64,000 nt of DNA from an uncultured Allorhizobium sp. GTDB lineage: Bacteria > Pseudomonadota > Alphaproteobacteria > Rhizobiales > Rhizobiaceae. Where the stretch lies: contig OY288189.1 in assembly GCA_958439205.1 (NCBI GenBank), positions 3,611,001 to 3,675,000 on the forward strand, in the 5' to 3' direction. This document shows positions 42,014 through 52,056 of the stretch, piece after piece. How positions within the stretch are numbered: the stretch's first letter is position 1; every line of letters starts with the position of its first letter. The notes below the pieces were generated by a model, which searched no databases, was not told the origin of the DNA, and saw only the letters and a program-made list of their open reading frames with translations. The position numbers were made by a program, and so were the translations under genes.

Positions 42014-42447
42014 CTGATTTATCGCCAGACGATAGGCCGGACGCGCTTAAGGAATAGATAAGGCAGAGCCCCGGATGGGGCCTTCAGAGGCCGATCTGAT
42101 CCGAAACAGGACAGGAGAATGATGCTTTCAGCAACATGGTTAACGGGGCGTAAGCGCTGAAATCATTCAACTTTTCTGAAGGGCGTTAAGACTTGTGGTC
42201 GGCGATGCAGGCGAGAAGCGGTGGATTGTCGGGTCGCCGCCACATTTATGCTTAACGCCAACGGCTAAACTTTTATGCATGCGTCCCGAAACGGCGAGAT
42301 CACTCAAATTTTAGTCAAATTCGCATCAAAACCGAGCGGCTTTCGAAAAGCGATTTTGGCGAATCAAACCTAGGGTCGTATCCATGAGTTCGGGGAGAAA
42401 CCCGGACCGTTCCGGCGAAGACCGGCAACAGGGATTTGGTGAAGACC
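42014..42447. other. 434-bp divergent intergenic region, no gene seen
   Basis: Separates the histidine kinase (minus) from the DUF5330 gene (plus). AT-richer around 42125-42370 with several TTAA/TTAAC tetrads (42140, 42185, 42254). Some spacings are close to CtrA-type TTAA-N7-TTAA boxes but none is convincing. Both promoters should be here. Confidence 0.35.
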
Positions 42448-42912
42448 ATGTGGTTTCTGATCAAGGGAACTTTCTATTGCACCGCGACGCTGGTCGCACT
42501 GTCCTTCCTCGCGGCACCGCCGGCCGAGGAGCGCGATGGCGCTGGCTTCGACATGGGTGCGGCCATGACCGCGGCGAGCGGTGCCTATGAGTATGTGACG
42601 TCGCTTTGCGTCGAGAAGCCCGAGGTTTGCGAAAAGGGTGCCGAGACATTCCAGGCACTCGGCCAGCGGGCCCGCGAAGGGGCACTCGTCGCCTATCAGC
42701 TGCTCGACAAGCAGTTCACCGATGACGGCGCGACCGCCGTGGCGGACGAGAGTGCGGCACCGAAGCGTGGCGTCGTCGAGATCGTCCAGCCGGCCGTCGC
42801 GACACCTGAGATCGCCAATGTCGAGGCCGAGGCGCCTGTCATCACCGGCACGGTGACACCGACCGAGCGGCCGCGGCACCTGCCGAAACCCTACCAGCCG
42901 CCGAAGCCCTGA
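42448..42912 (+). CDS. DUF5330 protein
   Basis: A 154-aa rhizobial protein from the ATG at 42448 (MWFLIKGTFYCTATLVALSFL, a signal or anchor). The mature part has YVTSLCVEKPEVCEKGAETFQALGQRAREGALVAYQLLDKQF, a two-cysteine helical DUF5330 motif, then a Pro/Val-rich tail. Probably periplasmic; function unknown. Confidence 0.8.
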   Translation: MWFLIKGTFYCTATLVALSFLAAPPAEERDGAGFDMGAAMTAASGAYEYVTSLCVEKPEVCEKGAETFQALGQRAREGALVAYQLLDKQFTDDGATAVADESAAPKRGVVEIVQPAVATPEIANVEAEAPVITGTVTPTERPRHLPKPYQPPKP

Positions 42913-43187
42913 GGGCTCAAGCGCTTCCTTCGATTGCCAGTGCGCAATCACTCAAGAATTCCGGGCCGGTTGCCCGCCCCTTCTCCGCTTGCAACCGGCC
43001 CTGCCATGGACCGGATGCCTGTCTGCCTGTCCCTGACTGAATTCGGCATTTGCCGGGCCGCGTAGCGCAAGCTGCGCGGCTTCTCTTTTTGGGGGTGCAC
43101 AGCATCGACAGGTTTCCTTGCCGCAGCCGGTTCAAAAGCTTGTGGGTCTGGCCTATATCGGTCCGACGAAACGTATCGGTGGGCAGC

Positions 43188-43604
43188 ATGGCGACTTTGA
43201 ACGAAATGATCGACGACTTCGGCTTCCTGGATGATTGGGAGGATCGGATGCGGTACGTCATCGAGCTCGGCAAGGCGCTGCCCGACCTGCCGGATGCGGA
43301 CAAGACGGCCGAGAACAAGGTGCAGGGTTGTGCAAGCCAGGTCTGGCTCTCGGTCTCATCCGGCGACGGTGCCGATCCCGTGATGCATTTTCGCGGCGAC
43401 AGCGATGCGTTCATCGTGCGCGGGCTCGTGGCCATCGTGCTGGAAGCCTATTCGGAGAAAAAGGCCTCCGACGTGGTCGCTTTCGATGCGCTCGACCTGT
43501 TCAAGCAGATCGGACTTCTCGAACACCTGACCGCCCAGCGCGCCAATGGCCTGCGCTCGATGATCCAGCGCATCCGCGAAGAGGCCGCCCGCCGGCTGGT
43601 GTGA
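43188..43604 (+). CDS. SufE-family sulfur acceptor
   Basis: A 138-aa protein; the ATG at 43188 (MATLNEMIDDFGFLDDWEDR) is chosen because an upstream extension reads as noise. The active cysteine C48 lies in NKVQGCASQVW, the SufE signature. SufE takes persulfide sulfur from the SufS cysteine desulfurase for iron-sulfur cluster assembly. No suf operon is adjacent. Convergent with the DUF6456 gene. Confidence 0.92.
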   Translation: MATLNEMIDDFGFLDDWEDRMRYVIELGKALPDLPDADKTAENKVQGCASQVWLSVSSGDGADPVMHFRGDSDAFIVRGLVAIVLEAYSEKKASDVVAFDALDLFKQIGLLEHLTAQRANGLRSMIQRIREEAARRLV

Positions 43605-43623
43605 CGTTGCGGCTTGACTGATA

Positions 43624-44523
43624 TCACCCGATCCGTGGCCGGAAGTCGTCGTCGCCCCAGTGGCGCGGGCGGGCGGTTGGTGGCGGGGGCGCGTAGTGAC
43701 GGGCGAGTGCGAGAAGGGCTGCGCGCAGCATCAGCTTGGCGGACCGGGCCGGCCATTGGCGTTCGCGTTCCACGGTTTCCAGGCCCTTGCCGAAGCAGCA
43801 GATGTCGAGCGCCACGCCTGACAGTTCCGGTCCCATGGCGTCCACAGCGCGATTGATGCGGGTTCTCGCGGCGATCCTGTTGTCGGCGAGTTCGACGGCA
43901 GCTGGGGCAGCCCCCTTGGCCCTGGCGGAGAGGCGCGGTTGCCAGCTGGCGGTGATCCTGGGCTGGAGGCCGGCGAAATCGAAATCGGCAGCGAGCCGTT
44001 CGCCGGCGGCCAGCGCATCCTTCGACAGGAAGGGCCGGCCATCCTTTTCCTTCAGGCGCAGCAGCGGAAAGAGTGGCGATTCCTGCAGGTTGCGACGCAC
44101 CGGCTGACGGCCTTCGGGCGTGACCAGCGTCTCGACCTCGATTGCGCGATGCTGGGTGGCATGGGCCTCTTCGGGCAGATCGCAAAGGTCCCGGCGCAGC
44201 CACGCGGCCGTTTCAGCGGTCGCGGTATAGCCTTCGGCGGATGGTGTCAGCAGGCCCTCGGAGATCAGGCGGGCGAGAAGGTCCGGTGTCGGCTGCTCGC
44301 CTGCCGGATCTCGTTCGGCAGCCGGCTCGATCGGGCCTGACAGCGCGCGCCGGAGGATCTGGCGGATCTGCTTGCGCTCGGCGCGTGTCACTGTGGAGGC
44401 GAGGACGGCGGCTGAGGACATGGCGGGAGACGGTACTGGGCCTCTCTCCCCGTTGGTGTGGCTGCCATTGGTTTTGGTGGTTTCGATCCGGCTCTGCTCG
44501 TTCTGGCGTGTCTTCCGGGTCAT
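43624..44523 (-). CDS. DUF6456 protein (GafZ / C-terminal GafA-like GTA activator candidate)
   Basis: A 299-aa protein from the ATG at 44523. The C-terminal half is the DUF6456 pattern: ESPLFPLLRLKEKDGRPFLSKDALAAGERLAADFDFAGLQPRITASW, RTRINRAVDAMGPELSGVALDICCFGKGLETVERERQWPARSAKLMLRAALLALARHY. In Rhodobacter the GTA activator GafA combines a DnaA-like HTH with this kind of domain, and in Caulobacter the two parts are separate genes, gafY and gafZ. Here the DnaA-like HTH gene lies 17 bp upstream on the same strand. I infer that the pair controls the GTA at the left end of this window. Naming is from recalled family knowledge. Confidence 0.75.
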   Translation of the reverse strand: MTRKTRQNEQSRIETTKTNGSHTNGERGPVPSPAMSSAAVLASTVTRAERKQIRQILRRALSGPIEPAAERDPAGEQPTPDLLARLISEGLLTPSAEGYTATAETAAWLRRDLCDLPEEAHATQHRAIEVETLVTPEGRQPVRRNLQESPLFPLLRLKEKDGRPFLSKDALAAGERLAADFDFAGLQPRITASWQPRLSARAKGAAPAAVELADNRIAARTRINRAVDAMGPELSGVALDICCFGKGLETVERERQWPARSAKLMLRAALLALARHYAPPPPTARPRHWGDDDFRPRIG

Positions 44524-44540
44524 GGCTTTCCCCCTCCCCT

Positions 44541-44984
44541 TCACTGAGGCCGGCCGGCGAGCAAATGGACAGCACTTGCCATACGCTCGACGATGGCAAC
44601 GAAGGTGTCGTAGGCGCGGTCGTCGCGGCGGTCCTCGACCATGCGGCAGGCGTGGCCAACCGTGGAACGATCACGGCCGAAGGCTTGTGCGACCTCTCCC
44701 ATCGGCATGGAGTAAGCGACATGGCAGACATACATGGCGACCTGCCGGACATGGCTCGTGGCGCGGCGGCCGGGATCCTGGTCGTGTTCGAGGCCGGTCG
44801 CACGGAGTAGTTCCTCCGTGAGCTGGCGGACGATCATGCAGAGCAGACGCCGTTCGGGGGTGAGCGGGCGGATTCCCTCCGGGTCGAGTTCATCCAAGGC
44901 GACGTCTGCCGGGTCCCATTCGACGGCGGTCGCTGCAGAGAGGGCTCCGGGTGGCAAAGGAGGAGATTGGGGATCGATGGCCAT
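44541..44984 (-). CDS. DnaA-like helix-turn-helix protein (GafY-like candidate)
   Basis: A 147-aa protein. After about 40 disordered residues it has a helical domain like DnaA domain IV: LLCMIVRQLTEELLRATG...HVRQVAMYVCHVAYSMPMGEVAQAFGRDRSTVGHACRMVEDRRDD, where GRDRSTVGHAC corresponds to the DnaA signature loop that contacts DNA. It has no AAA+ domain, so it is not an initiator. It is the first gene of a two-gene operon with the DUF6456 protein. Proposed role: sequence-specific DNA binding for GTA transcription, as for GafY. Confidence 0.75.
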   Translation of the reverse strand: MAIDPQSPPLPPGALSAATAVEWDPADVALDELDPEGIRPLTPERRLLCMIVRQLTEELLRATGLEHDQDPGRRATSHVRQVAMYVCHVAYSMPMGEVAQAFGRDRSTVGHACRMVEDRRDDRAYDTFVAIVERMASAVHLLAGRPQ

Positions 44985-45149
44985 GGCGCACCTCGCAATA
45001 GGATTTTCTTCCTATTCAAGCTAGCAAGTCTGGCGGGTTTGGGAACCCCATGATTTTAGGGTAATGGCGATTTCTTGAGGAGTTGCGGTCCATTTGCGCA
45101 CGACCCGGAGCAAACGTAGGTATATTTTCCTTTCTCCAGATATGACAAA

Positions 45150-45168
45150 GGCCGGTCAAAGACCGGCC
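45150..45168 (-). terminator. Hairpin terminator of mucR
   Basis: GGCCGGTC-AAA-GACCGGCC, a perfect 8-bp stem with a 3-nt loop, 34 bp downstream of the mucR stop on the transcript strand. It is followed by TTTGTC, a weak U-tract. Confidence 0.6.
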
Positions 45169-45201
45169 CATATCGAGATCGCCGTCTTGACGGCAGAGGG
45201 T

Positions 45202-45630
45202 TTACTTGGCGCGCTTGCGGCGCTGGCCGAGGCCCATTTCCTTGGCGAGGCGCGAGCGCGCTTCGGCATAGGCCGGAGCAACCATCGGATAGTCGGCCGG
45301 CAGGCCCCACTTCTCGCGATATTCTTCCGGGGTCATGTTGTAATGGGTCATCAGGTGGCGCTTCAGCGACTTGAACTTCTGACCATCCTCGAGGCAGATC
45401 AGATAGTCGTCCTCGATCGACTTGCGGATCGGAACCGGCGGCTTCGGCTTTTCGACAACAGCCGGCACCGGGGTCGGCGAGGCAGTGTTGTTCAAGGCCT
45501 GATGGACGTCGGCGATCAAGTTCGTCAGATCGCTGACCTGGACCATGTGGTTGCTGACATAGGCCGCGACGATGTCGGCTGTCAGTTCCACGAGCAGCTG
45601 CTGGCTCGGTCCCTGCTGTACTTCACTCAT
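45202..45630 (-). CDS. mucR: MucR/Ros-family zinc-finger regulator
   Basis: A 142-aa transcription factor. N-terminal oligomerisation region ([34 protein letters not shown]), Pro-rich linker, then the prokaryotic zinc finger [46 protein letters not shown] with likely ligands C79, D82, H92 and H96. It controls exopolysaccharide, motility, cell cycle and symbiosis or virulence genes in rhizobia and brucellae by binding AT-rich DNA. A long AT-rich leader upstream suggests autoregulation. Confidence 0.95.
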   Translation of the reverse strand: MSEVQQGPSQQLLVELTADIVAAYVSNHMVQVSDLTNLIADVHQALNNTASPTPVPAVVEKPKPPVPIRKSIEDDYLICLEDGQKFKSLKRHLMTHYNMTPEEYREKWGLPADYPMVAPAYAEARSRLAKEMGLGQRRKRAK

Positions 45631-46044
45631 TCACTTCTCCTGTTCTCATCCTGCGAGGATCCGCCGTCCCTCGTAGACAACATTCCACTTTCCTGCCCAA
45701 CTGCTTACGCAGACAGACAAGATCAAACTCAGCCCCACAAAGATCACCAATCGTTCCGGCACGGTCCCCAAACCGTCCGTTTTTCTGTTCGCCGGCTTTG
45801 GAGAAGATCAGCTGAGTTTCGGCACTAAAACCGGCAACTCAACTTCGCCAACGGACCGGGAACGCAACAGGTCAGCGCCCTTGAGAGTGAATTAACATCC
45901 CAAGCGCAAATGTCCACCAGTTATTTCTACTAGATTTGACGGGTATAAATCTTTTTTATTAGACGTTGGTCCATGTTTGCAGTGCAATCAGACAGTTCCG
46001 ATTTCAGAAAACACGCGAACTCAACCAGCAATACCCAATAATGA
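45631..46044. other. 414-bp AT-rich region upstream of mucR
   Basis: No gene. Markedly AT-rich around 45920-45975 (GGTATAAATCTTTTTTATTAGAC) and 46030-46060. MucR-type proteins bind such DNA, so this likely includes the mucR promoter and autoregulatory sites, with a leader of up to about 300 nt. A palindrome ATGATTA-TC-TAATCAT (46041-46056) overlaps the phaG stop codon. Confidence 0.5.
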
Positions 46045-46374
46045 TTATCTAATCATATCATCACGTGCCGATTTCGACCAAAGCCTGTATCCGACCTTGT
46101 GAGCGGAGCGGGCGAGAAGATGCGCGGAGATGGGTGCTGTCAAGATAAAGAAGACAATACCGGCCAGCGCACGGCCAAAGGTCGCGATATCTGCCGCATG
46201 TAGACCGACGGCGAGGAGCAGAAGACCGGAGCCGACCGTGCCTGCCTTGGAAGCTGCATGCATGCGCGTGTAAAGGTCCGGCAAGCGGTTGAGACCGATC
46301 GCGGCAACCAGGGAAAACAGGGCGCCACCGATCATCAGAACAGCGATGGCGATGGCTGCGAGGAGCGAGATCAT
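46045..46374 (-). CDS. phaG: Monovalent cation/H+ antiporter subunit G
   Basis: A 109-aa membrane protein with three helices. [28 protein letters not shown] is the MnhG/PhaG signature. Last gene of the seven-gene operon, overlapping phaF by four bases. Part of the Mrp-type complex that exchanges Na+ or K+ for protons and supports growth at alkaline pH or high salt. The stop falls inside an AT-rich palindrome. Confidence 0.93.
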   Translation of the reverse strand: MISLLAAIAIAVLMIGGALFSLVAAIGLNRLPDLYTRMHAASKAGTVGSGLLLLAVGLHAADIATFGRALAGIVFFILTAPISAHLLARSAHKVGYRLWSKSARDDMIR

Positions 46375-46778
46375 TTGGCCTCCTTGCCGAGCGACTTGCC
46401 CGATTTTCCAGTTTTGGTCTTTGCGGCGGCTTTCGACGTACCCTTTGTCGGTGCAGCCTTGGATACTGGAGGGCCGGCCTGGATCTCCTCCCCTTCTCCG
46501 ACATAGCCACGCGCCAGAATGAAGCGGGCGAAGGCGACCGTGGCGAGGAAACCGACGAGGCCAAGCGCAATGGCGATGTCGATGTAGAGCGTATAGCCGG
46601 TTCTGAGCGCAATGACGGCGATGAAGCCGATGACGATGCCGACCAGCATGTCGAGTGCGATGATGCGATCCGGCAAGGTCGGGCCGATCACGGCGCGATA
46701 GACGGTGAGCAACAGGGCGACGACGAGGATCGCAATGGCGGTGACGGAGGCATATTCGACGATGAGTTCAGGGGTCAT
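46371..46778 (-). CDS. phaF: Monovalent cation/H+ antiporter subunit F
   Basis: A 135-aa protein: three helices with [32 protein letters not shown], the PhaF/MnhF core. It carries a Lys/Ala/Ser-rich C-terminal tail of about 35 residues ([22 protein letters not shown]) longer than usual for the family. Overlaps phaE by one base and phaG by four. Confidence 0.93.
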   Translation of the reverse strand: MTPELIVEYASVTAIAILVVALLLTVYRAVIGPTLPDRIIALDMLVGIVIGFIAVIALRTGYTLYIDIAIALGLVGFLATVAFARFILARGYVGEGEEIQAGPPVSKAAPTKGTSKAAAKTKTGKSGKSLGKEAK

Positions 46779-47251
46779 CAGGCAAAGGCCTCCATGATCT
46801 TCTTCTCGAAGCCTTCGGCGATGTCACGACGGGCTGCCTCGACGTCCGAGCAGTCGAGCGCATGGACAAAGAGTGTCTGGCGATCCTCGGAGACATCGAC
46901 CGAGAGTGTGCCTGGTGTCAGCGTGATCAGATTGGCGAGCAGGGAGATTTCCCAGTCGCTCTTGACCGTCAGCGGATAGGCGAAGATGCCGGGCTTCAGA
47001 TCCATGTTTGGGCTGAGCACGAGGGTCGCGACCTTCCAGGCGGACTTCGCCAGCTCGACCAGGAAGAGCAGGACGAGCGACAGGATGCGCCGCGCGCGGC
47101 TGGTGTAGCCGGCGCCGACGAAGCGCTCGCGCAGCAGATAGAGCGTCAGCAGCGACAGGACAAAGCCGAAGATCAGGTTGAGGAGCGTGAAGCTGCCCGA
47201 CACGGTGGCCCAGATCACCGCCATCAGGATGCTGATTGCATAAAGGCTCAT
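46778..47251 (-). CDS. phaE: Monovalent cation/H+ antiporter subunit E
   Basis: A 157-aa protein. Two to three N-terminal helices ([29 protein letters not shown]) and the cytoplasmic MnhE domain with [30 protein letters not shown]. Overlaps phaD by four bases. Accessory subunit needed for full antiport activity. Confidence 0.93.
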   Translation of the reverse strand: MSLYAISILMAVIWATVSGSFTLLNLIFGFVLSLLTLYLLRERFVGAGYTSRARRILSLVLLFLVELAKSAWKVATLVLSPNMDLKPGIFAYPLTVKSDWEISLLANLITLTPGTLSVDVSEDRQTLFVHALDCSDVEAARRDIAEGFEKKIMEAFA

Positions 47252-48831
47252 CGGGCACCTCCTTCAGGGAAGACCGAGCGGATATAGGTCGTCGGATCGA
47301 GCAGGCCGGAGGCGGCATCCTGGGTGAGGACGATCAGGCTATCCGGGAAAAGGCCGAACCAGACCACGAAGCCGGTGAGGATGAGGATCGGCGCCATGCG
47401 CCAGCGCTGCGCGCCGACGCCGATTGCCGGCGCTGAGGTCGCAGCGACATTCCCCTCGACCGCCACCGGGCGCCAGAAGGAGAAGAGGAAGACGCGACCG
47501 AAGGCAATCGTCGTCAGGAAGCCGGAGATCAGCACAGAGGCGGCAAGCCACCAGGCGCCGATATCGATGGATGCCTTGACCAAGAGCGCCTTCGGCCAGA
47601 AGCCGGAGAATGGCGGCAGGCCGCTTGCGGCAAAGAACAGGGCAAGCGTCACGGCGCTGAAGACGGGGGCAATCGTCCAGAGACCGGCGACCCGATCGAG
47701 ACGGTAATGGCCACCGATCCGGGCGATCTCGCCGCCGACGAGGTAAAGGGCCGTCATCAGCAGGATCGAATGTAGGGCGTAGAAGATCGCCGCACCAACC
47801 GCGAGATTGCTGCCGATCGCGACACCGACCATCATATTGCCGATGCCCGCCACGACGACGAAGCCGAGGAAGCGGCGGATGTCGTTCTGGGCGAGCGCAC
47901 CCATGGCGCCGAGCAGCATGGTGAGGGCGGCGACCACGGCGATGACGAGGCTCAGTGCCTCCCGCTCGACGGGGAACAGCATGACCACGACGCGCAGCAG
48001 CGCATAGACGCCGACCTTGGTCAGAAGGCCGGCGAACAGGGCCGACACGACGACGCGCGGTGTGTGATAGGAGGCCGGCAGCCAGAAATTGACCGGGAAG
48101 GCCGCGGCCTTCATCGAGAAGGCAAGAACGAAGAGCGCCGTCAGCGTCATCAGCGGCGCGGTGTCGGCATAGTCCCGCACCTTCATGGCGATGTCGGCCA
48201 TGTTGAGCGTGCCGAAGATGGCATAGAGATAGCCGACCGTGATGAGGAAGAGCGTCGTCGCCATCAGGTTGAGGACGGCATATTTCAGCGCACCGTCGAT
48301 CTGCTCGCGCTCGGAACCGAGGATCAGGAGGCCGAAAGAAGAGATCAGCAGGACTTCGAACCAGACATAGAGGTTGAAGATATCGCCGGTGAGAAACGCA
48401 CCGCAGACGCCCGCCATCAACAGCATCAGGAGCGGATAGAAGCCATAGCGGCGGCCACTGGTGTTGATCTCGACATGGGCATAGAGCGCGCCGCAGAAGG
48501 CAACGATGGCGGCCGCAAGCGCCATCAGCGCGCCGGTCAGATCGACCGTGATCGCGATGCCGAAGGGCGGCAGCCAGCGGCCCATCATCATCGTGATCGG
48601 GCCATCAGTCATGACCTGCATCAGCAGCAGCACATTGTTGAGGACGAGCAGCGCCAGGCCGGCCAGCGCCACCGGCGGATGCCAGTGGGTGCGGTGGCGG
48701 ATCATCATCAGGATGGCACCGACGGCGATGCAGAGCGCCATGGGGGTGACCGCCAGCCAGTGAGCAGCCGTCATAGGCTCCATCACATAGGCGCTAGCGT
48801 AATCGGCAGGTGTCGTTGTGGGGGCAGCCAT
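47248..48831 (-). CDS. phaD: Monovalent cation/H+ antiporter subunit D
   Basis: A 527-aa homologue of complex I subunit NuoN/NuoM with about 14 helices. LYVWFEVLLISSFGLLILGSEREQIDGALKYAVLNLMATTLFLITVG holds the conserved glutamate and lysine of proton-pumping channels, and FWLPASYHTPRVVVSALFAGLLTKVGVYALLR the second lysine. It starts at 48831 (MAAPTTTPADYAS). It is the main membrane-embedded channel with subunit A. Confidence 0.94.
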   Translation of the reverse strand: MAAPTTTPADYASAYVMEPMTAAHWLAVTPMALCIAVGAILMMIRHRTHWHPPVALAGLALLVLNNVLLLMQVMTDGPITMMMGRWLPPFGIAITVDLTGALMALAAAIVAFCGALYAHVEINTSGRRYGFYPLLMLLMAGVCGAFLTGDIFNLYVWFEVLLISSFGLLILGSEREQIDGALKYAVLNLMATTLFLITVGYLYAIFGTLNMADIAMKVRDYADTAPLMTLTALFVLAFSMKAAAFPVNFWLPASYHTPRVVVSALFAGLLTKVGVYALLRVVVMLFPVEREALSLVIAVVAALTMLLGAMGALAQNDIRRFLGFVVVAGIGNMMVGVAIGSNLAVGAAIFYALHSILLMTALYLVGGEIARIGGHYRLDRVAGLWTIAPVFSAVTLALFFAASGLPPFSGFWPKALLVKASIDIGAWWLAASVLISGFLTTIAFGRVFLFSFWRPVAVEGNVAATSAPAIGVGAQRWRMAPILILTGFVVWFGLFPDSLIVLTQDAASGLLDPTTYIRSVFPEGGAR

Positions 48832-48851
48832 GAGGTCCTCGTGTCTCCTGC

Positions 48852-49229
48852 TCAGTAGCCGCTCGGCGGCAACGGATCGTCCAGCGGCTCGGCGACGCGC
48901 ATTTCACCCGTGTCGTCGGTGCCGAGGTCCTGATAGGCGCGGTAGGTGAGCACCAGCAGGAAGCAGAAGAAGGAGAAGGAAATAACGATCGCCGTCAGGA
49001 TGAGGGCCTGCGGCAGCGGATTGGCAGTGCCGGCGGGCAGCACATCGACCCCACCGGGGATGATCGGCGGGATGGCGGGCGTCAGGCGGCCGGCTGTGAA
49101 GAGCAGCATGTTGACGGCATTGCCGAGCAGGACGATGCCGAGCAGGATCCGGATGATCTTCTTCGACAGCATCAGATAAACTGCGGCGGCAAAGAAGATG
49201 CCGACGACGAGTGAGAAGATGACTTCCAT
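48852..49229 (-). CDS. phaC: Monovalent cation/H+ antiporter subunit C
   Basis: A 125-aa NuoK-like protein with three helices: KIIRILLGIVLLGNAVNMLLFTAGRL and LPQALILTAIVISFSFFCFLLVLTYRAYQ. Starts with ATG overlapping the phaB stop by one base (49229). The acidic tail EMRVAEPLDDPLPPSGY is exposed. Twenty bases separate its stop from phaD. Confidence 0.93.
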   Translation of the reverse strand: MEVIFSLVVGIFFAAAVYLMLSKKIIRILLGIVLLGNAVNMLLFTAGRLTPAIPPIIPGGVDVLPAGTANPLPQALILTAIVISFSFFCFLLVLTYRAYQDLGTDDTGEMRVAEPLDDPLPPSGY

Positions 49230-49648
49230 CAGCCGTCATCCCTTTCTTCAAGTGCAAGTGCGATCGAGGCAAACGTGCCGACGACCACGAGATAAACGCC
49301 GATGTCGAAGGAGATCACTGTGGCGAGCGGCACTTCGATGCCGGCGAGGCTCGGATAGATCCAGATGCCGGTCATGAAGGGGTAGCCAAGCGGCGCGGAG
49401 ATCACGCCCGAGAGGGTCGAGACCAGAAGGCCGAAGCCCGCGATCGACATCGGATGAAAGACCATGGCGCGGCGCACGGCCTGGACGCCAAAGGCGATGC
49501 CGTACATGGCGAAGGCTGCGGCGCCAATCAGGCCGCCGATGAAGCCGCCGCCGGGCTCGTTGTGGCCGCGCAGCAGCACGAAGATCGAGAAGATCAGCAT
49601 CAGCGCCGTCAGAAAGGGCGCGAAGGTGCGGAAGATCAGGGTGTTCAT
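49229..49648 (-). CDS. phaB: Monovalent cation/H+ antiporter subunit B
   Basis: A 139-aa MnhB protein: [41 protein letters not shown], with the family's [12 protein letters not shown], and [25 protein letters not shown]. Overlaps phaA by four bases. Separate from phaA, as in the pha1-type locus rather than a fused A/B arrangement. Confidence 0.93.
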   Translation of the reverse strand: MNTLIFRTFAPFLTALMLIFSIFVLLRGHNEPGGGFIGGLIGAAAFAMYGIAFGVQAVRRAMVFHPMSIAGFGLLVSTLSGVISAPLGYPFMTGIWIYPSLAGIEVPLATVISFDIGVYLVVVGTFASIALALEERDDG

Positions 49649-52056
49649 CGGCGTTTTGCACCTTTTGCCTTTGACGATGCTGGGGGCGGAGCCGGAGCGG
49701 GCGCGACCTCGGACGGAGCCGGTGTCGGGATGACAGGCGCGCCGACGCGGATGCGGATCAGGGCGAGGATAGAGAGACCGGTGATCATCACGACCGCGAT
49801 CTCACCCAGCGTATCGACGCCGCGGAAGTCGACGATGATGACGTTCACGACGTTGGCGCCGTGGGCGATGATCTTGGAATGCTCGGAGAAGAAGGCCGAG
49901 AGCGAGCCATCGAACGGACCTGCCGTCGAGGCGGCGAGCATGAGGGCGAAGCCGAGGCCGCAGGCGATCGCGAGCGATCCGTCCAGCAGGCGGGCCGTCA
50001 TGGGCCGGTGATCCGAGGGCGAAAGCTTGAGCCGAGTCATGGCCAGCGCCAGGATGACGACCGAGAGCGTTTCGACCATGAACTGGGTGAAGGAAAGATC
50101 CGGCGCGCCATAGAGCAGGAAGATGACGGCGACGGCAAAGCCCTGGATGCCGAGGCAGACGATGGCGGTCAGGCGATCCTTGGCGGTCAGCACCGCGATC
50201 ACCCCGATCACGGCGATGGCGAGGATCGCCATTTCATGGAAGTCGAATTCTGCCGGCATGGCGAGGTTCATCGGCAATTCGCCGTAGAGGATGGGCGTGG
50301 CCAGAAGCACGATCGCGACGAAGATGAAGGAGAGCGTGATGTAGGTCTCGAGCCTTCCGTTCTGCACGAAGCGGGTGACGCGGGTCGAGAGCCGCACCAG
50401 GCCGCTGACAAAATGGTCGAAGCCGCGATCCGGGCTGATGCCAAGGCCGGTGACGAGGCGGTCGACGGCGGCGCGCAGTCGGTCGAGGCTAAGATAGAGA
50501 ACGACGCCAAGAACGACCGTCAACACGGAGAGTGCCAGAGCCGCACCGAGGGACGGGATGAGGCTGATGCTGACGGACTGCAGTTCGCCATCCACTGCGG
50601 ATGCCATGGGCGAGGAGATGAAGCGGTGGGCGATGCCGGAGAAGAGCGCGCCAGCAAGCGACAGGACGGCGAGCGTCAAAGGTCCGAGCCAGAGGAGCAC
50701 GGGGCCTTCATGGGCGTGCTTGGGCGTATCACCCTCTTTGCCGATGAAAGGCTTGAGGCCAACGGCAAAGGCGATGACGAACATCAGTGCATTGCCGATG
50801 ACGGCGACAGCCGTGAAGAGGATGGCACGCGGGCTTGTGCCGGCGAGCGCATAATAGATCTCTTCCTTGGCTAGGAAGCCGAAGAGCGGCGGCAGACCGG
50901 CCATCGAGATGCCCGACAGAATGGCGGCGGCAAAGGTGATCGGCATTAGCTTGCGCAGGCCGCCGAGGCGGGTGATGTCGCGGGTTCCGGCTTCATGATC
51001 GATGGCGCCGGCGACCATGAAGAGCGCGCCCTTGAAGAGCGAATGGGCGACGAGATAGAGCACCGCCGCTTCGACCGCATGTTCGGTATCGAAGCCGGTC
51101 AGCATCACGAGCAGGCCGAGCGAGGCGACCGTCGTATAGGCCAGCATCAGCTTCAGATCCGTCTGGCGCACGGCCATGACCGAGCCGACCAAAAGCGTGA
51201 TGCCGCCGAAGAAGGGCAGCAGGATTTCCCAGGCAGGGGTTTCGCCCATGACCGGATTGAGGCGCATCAGGAGATAAACGCCGGCCTTCACCATGGTCGC
51301 GGAATGCAGATAGGCCGAAACAGGCGTCGGCGCTTCCATGGCGTTGGGCAGCCAGAAATGGAAGGGAAACTGTGCCGACTTGGTGAAGGCGCCGCCGAGC
51401 ACCAGGAGAAGGGCTGCGAGATAGAAGGGGCTTTCGCGGAGCGCATCGCCGGTCGAAAGCAGCAGCGAGAGCTGGCTGACCCCGGTGATGTTCCAGATGA
51501 AGATCATGCCGGCAAGCAGGATGAGGCCGCCGCCACCGGTGACGACCAGCGCCTGCAGCGCCGCACGGCGCGAGGCTTCGCGCGTGTGGTCGAAGCCGAT
51601 CAGCAGGAAGGAGGTGATCGAGGTGAGCTCCCAGAAGACGAAGAGCATCAGGAAGCTGTCGGAGACCACGAGGCCGAGCATGGCGCCCATGAAGAGCAGG
51701 ATGAAGCCGATGAAGCGCCCCTGCTGCGGATGGCCCTTCATATAGCCGCCGGCATAAAGCACGATCAGCGCGCCGATGCCGGTGATCAACAGTGCGAAGG
51801 TGAGCGACAGGCCGTCTAGGAACCAGGAGAAGGAGAGATTGAGGCTCGGCACCCAGGCGAACCCGCCGGTCACCCGCTCGCCCGCGGCGATTTCCGGCAG
51901 GAAACCTGCGAAGTGGGCGAAGGCCAGTGCCGGTGCAAGCGCCAGCAGCCAGGCGGCATTGGCGCCGAGGCGGGCCGTGAGCCAGGGTGCCAGAAGAGCG
52001 GCGGCGAAGGGCAACAGCATCGCGACCCAGGTCAGGTCGCTCGTCAACTCAGGCAT
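49645..52056 (-). CDS. phaA: Monovalent cation/H+ antiporter subunit A
   Basis: An 803-aa NuoL-like subunit with about 20 helices; GGGAGA lies just upstream of the ATG at 52056. Key parts: [39 protein letters not shown], the channel segment [40 protein letters not shown], and C-terminal MnhA-specific helices ending in [16 protein letters not shown] and a Pro/Ala/Lys-rich tail. First gene of the phaABCDEFG operon. It forms the peripheral ion channel. The msrB gene is divergent, 303 bp away. Confidence 0.95.
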   Translation of the reverse strand: MPELTSDLTWVAMLLPFAAALLAPWLTARLGANAAWLLALAPALAFAHFAGFLPEIAAGERVTGGFAWVPSLNLSFSWFLDGLSLTFALLITGIGALIVLYAGGYMKGHPQQGRFIGFILLFMGAMLGLVVSDSFLMLFVFWELTSITSFLLIGFDHTREASRRAALQALVVTGGGGLILLAGMIFIWNITGVSQLSLLLSTGDALRESPFYLAALLLVLGGAFTKSAQFPFHFWLPNAMEAPTPVSAYLHSATMVKAGVYLLMRLNPVMGETPAWEILLPFFGGITLLVGSVMAVRQTDLKLMLAYTTVASLGLLVMLTGFDTEHAVEAAVLYLVAHSLFKGALFMVAGAIDHEAGTRDITRLGGLRKLMPITFAAAILSGISMAGLPPLFGFLAKEEIYYALAGTSPRAILFTAVAVIGNALMFVIAFAVGLKPFIGKEGDTPKHAHEGPVLLWLGPLTLAVLSLAGALFSGIAHRFISSPMASAVDGELQSVSISLIPSLGAALALSVLTVVLGVVLYLSLDRLRAAVDRLVTGLGISPDRGFDHFVSGLVRLSTRVTRFVQNGRLETYITLSFIFVAIVLLATPILYGELPMNLAMPAEFDFHEMAILAIAVIGVIAVLTAKDRLTAIVCLGIQGFAVAVIFLLYGAPDLSFTQFMVETLSVVILALAMTRLKLSPSDHRPMTARLLDGSLAIACGLGFALMLAASTAGPFDGSLSAFFSEHSKIIAHGANVVNVIIVDFRGVDTLGEIAVVMITGLSILALIRIRVGAPVIPTPAPSEVAPAPAPPPASSKAKGAKRR

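Noticed and set aside
42140..42270. CtrA-type boxes (TTAA-N7-TTAA) upstream of the histidine kinase
   Set aside because: TTAA tetrads occur but spacing and second half-sites do not match; too weak to annotate.
46041..46056. ATGATTA-TC-TAATCAT as an intrinsic terminator of the antiporter operon
   Set aside because: The stem is AT-rich and weak, and no U-tract follows on the transcript strand; it is better seen as a possible protein site.
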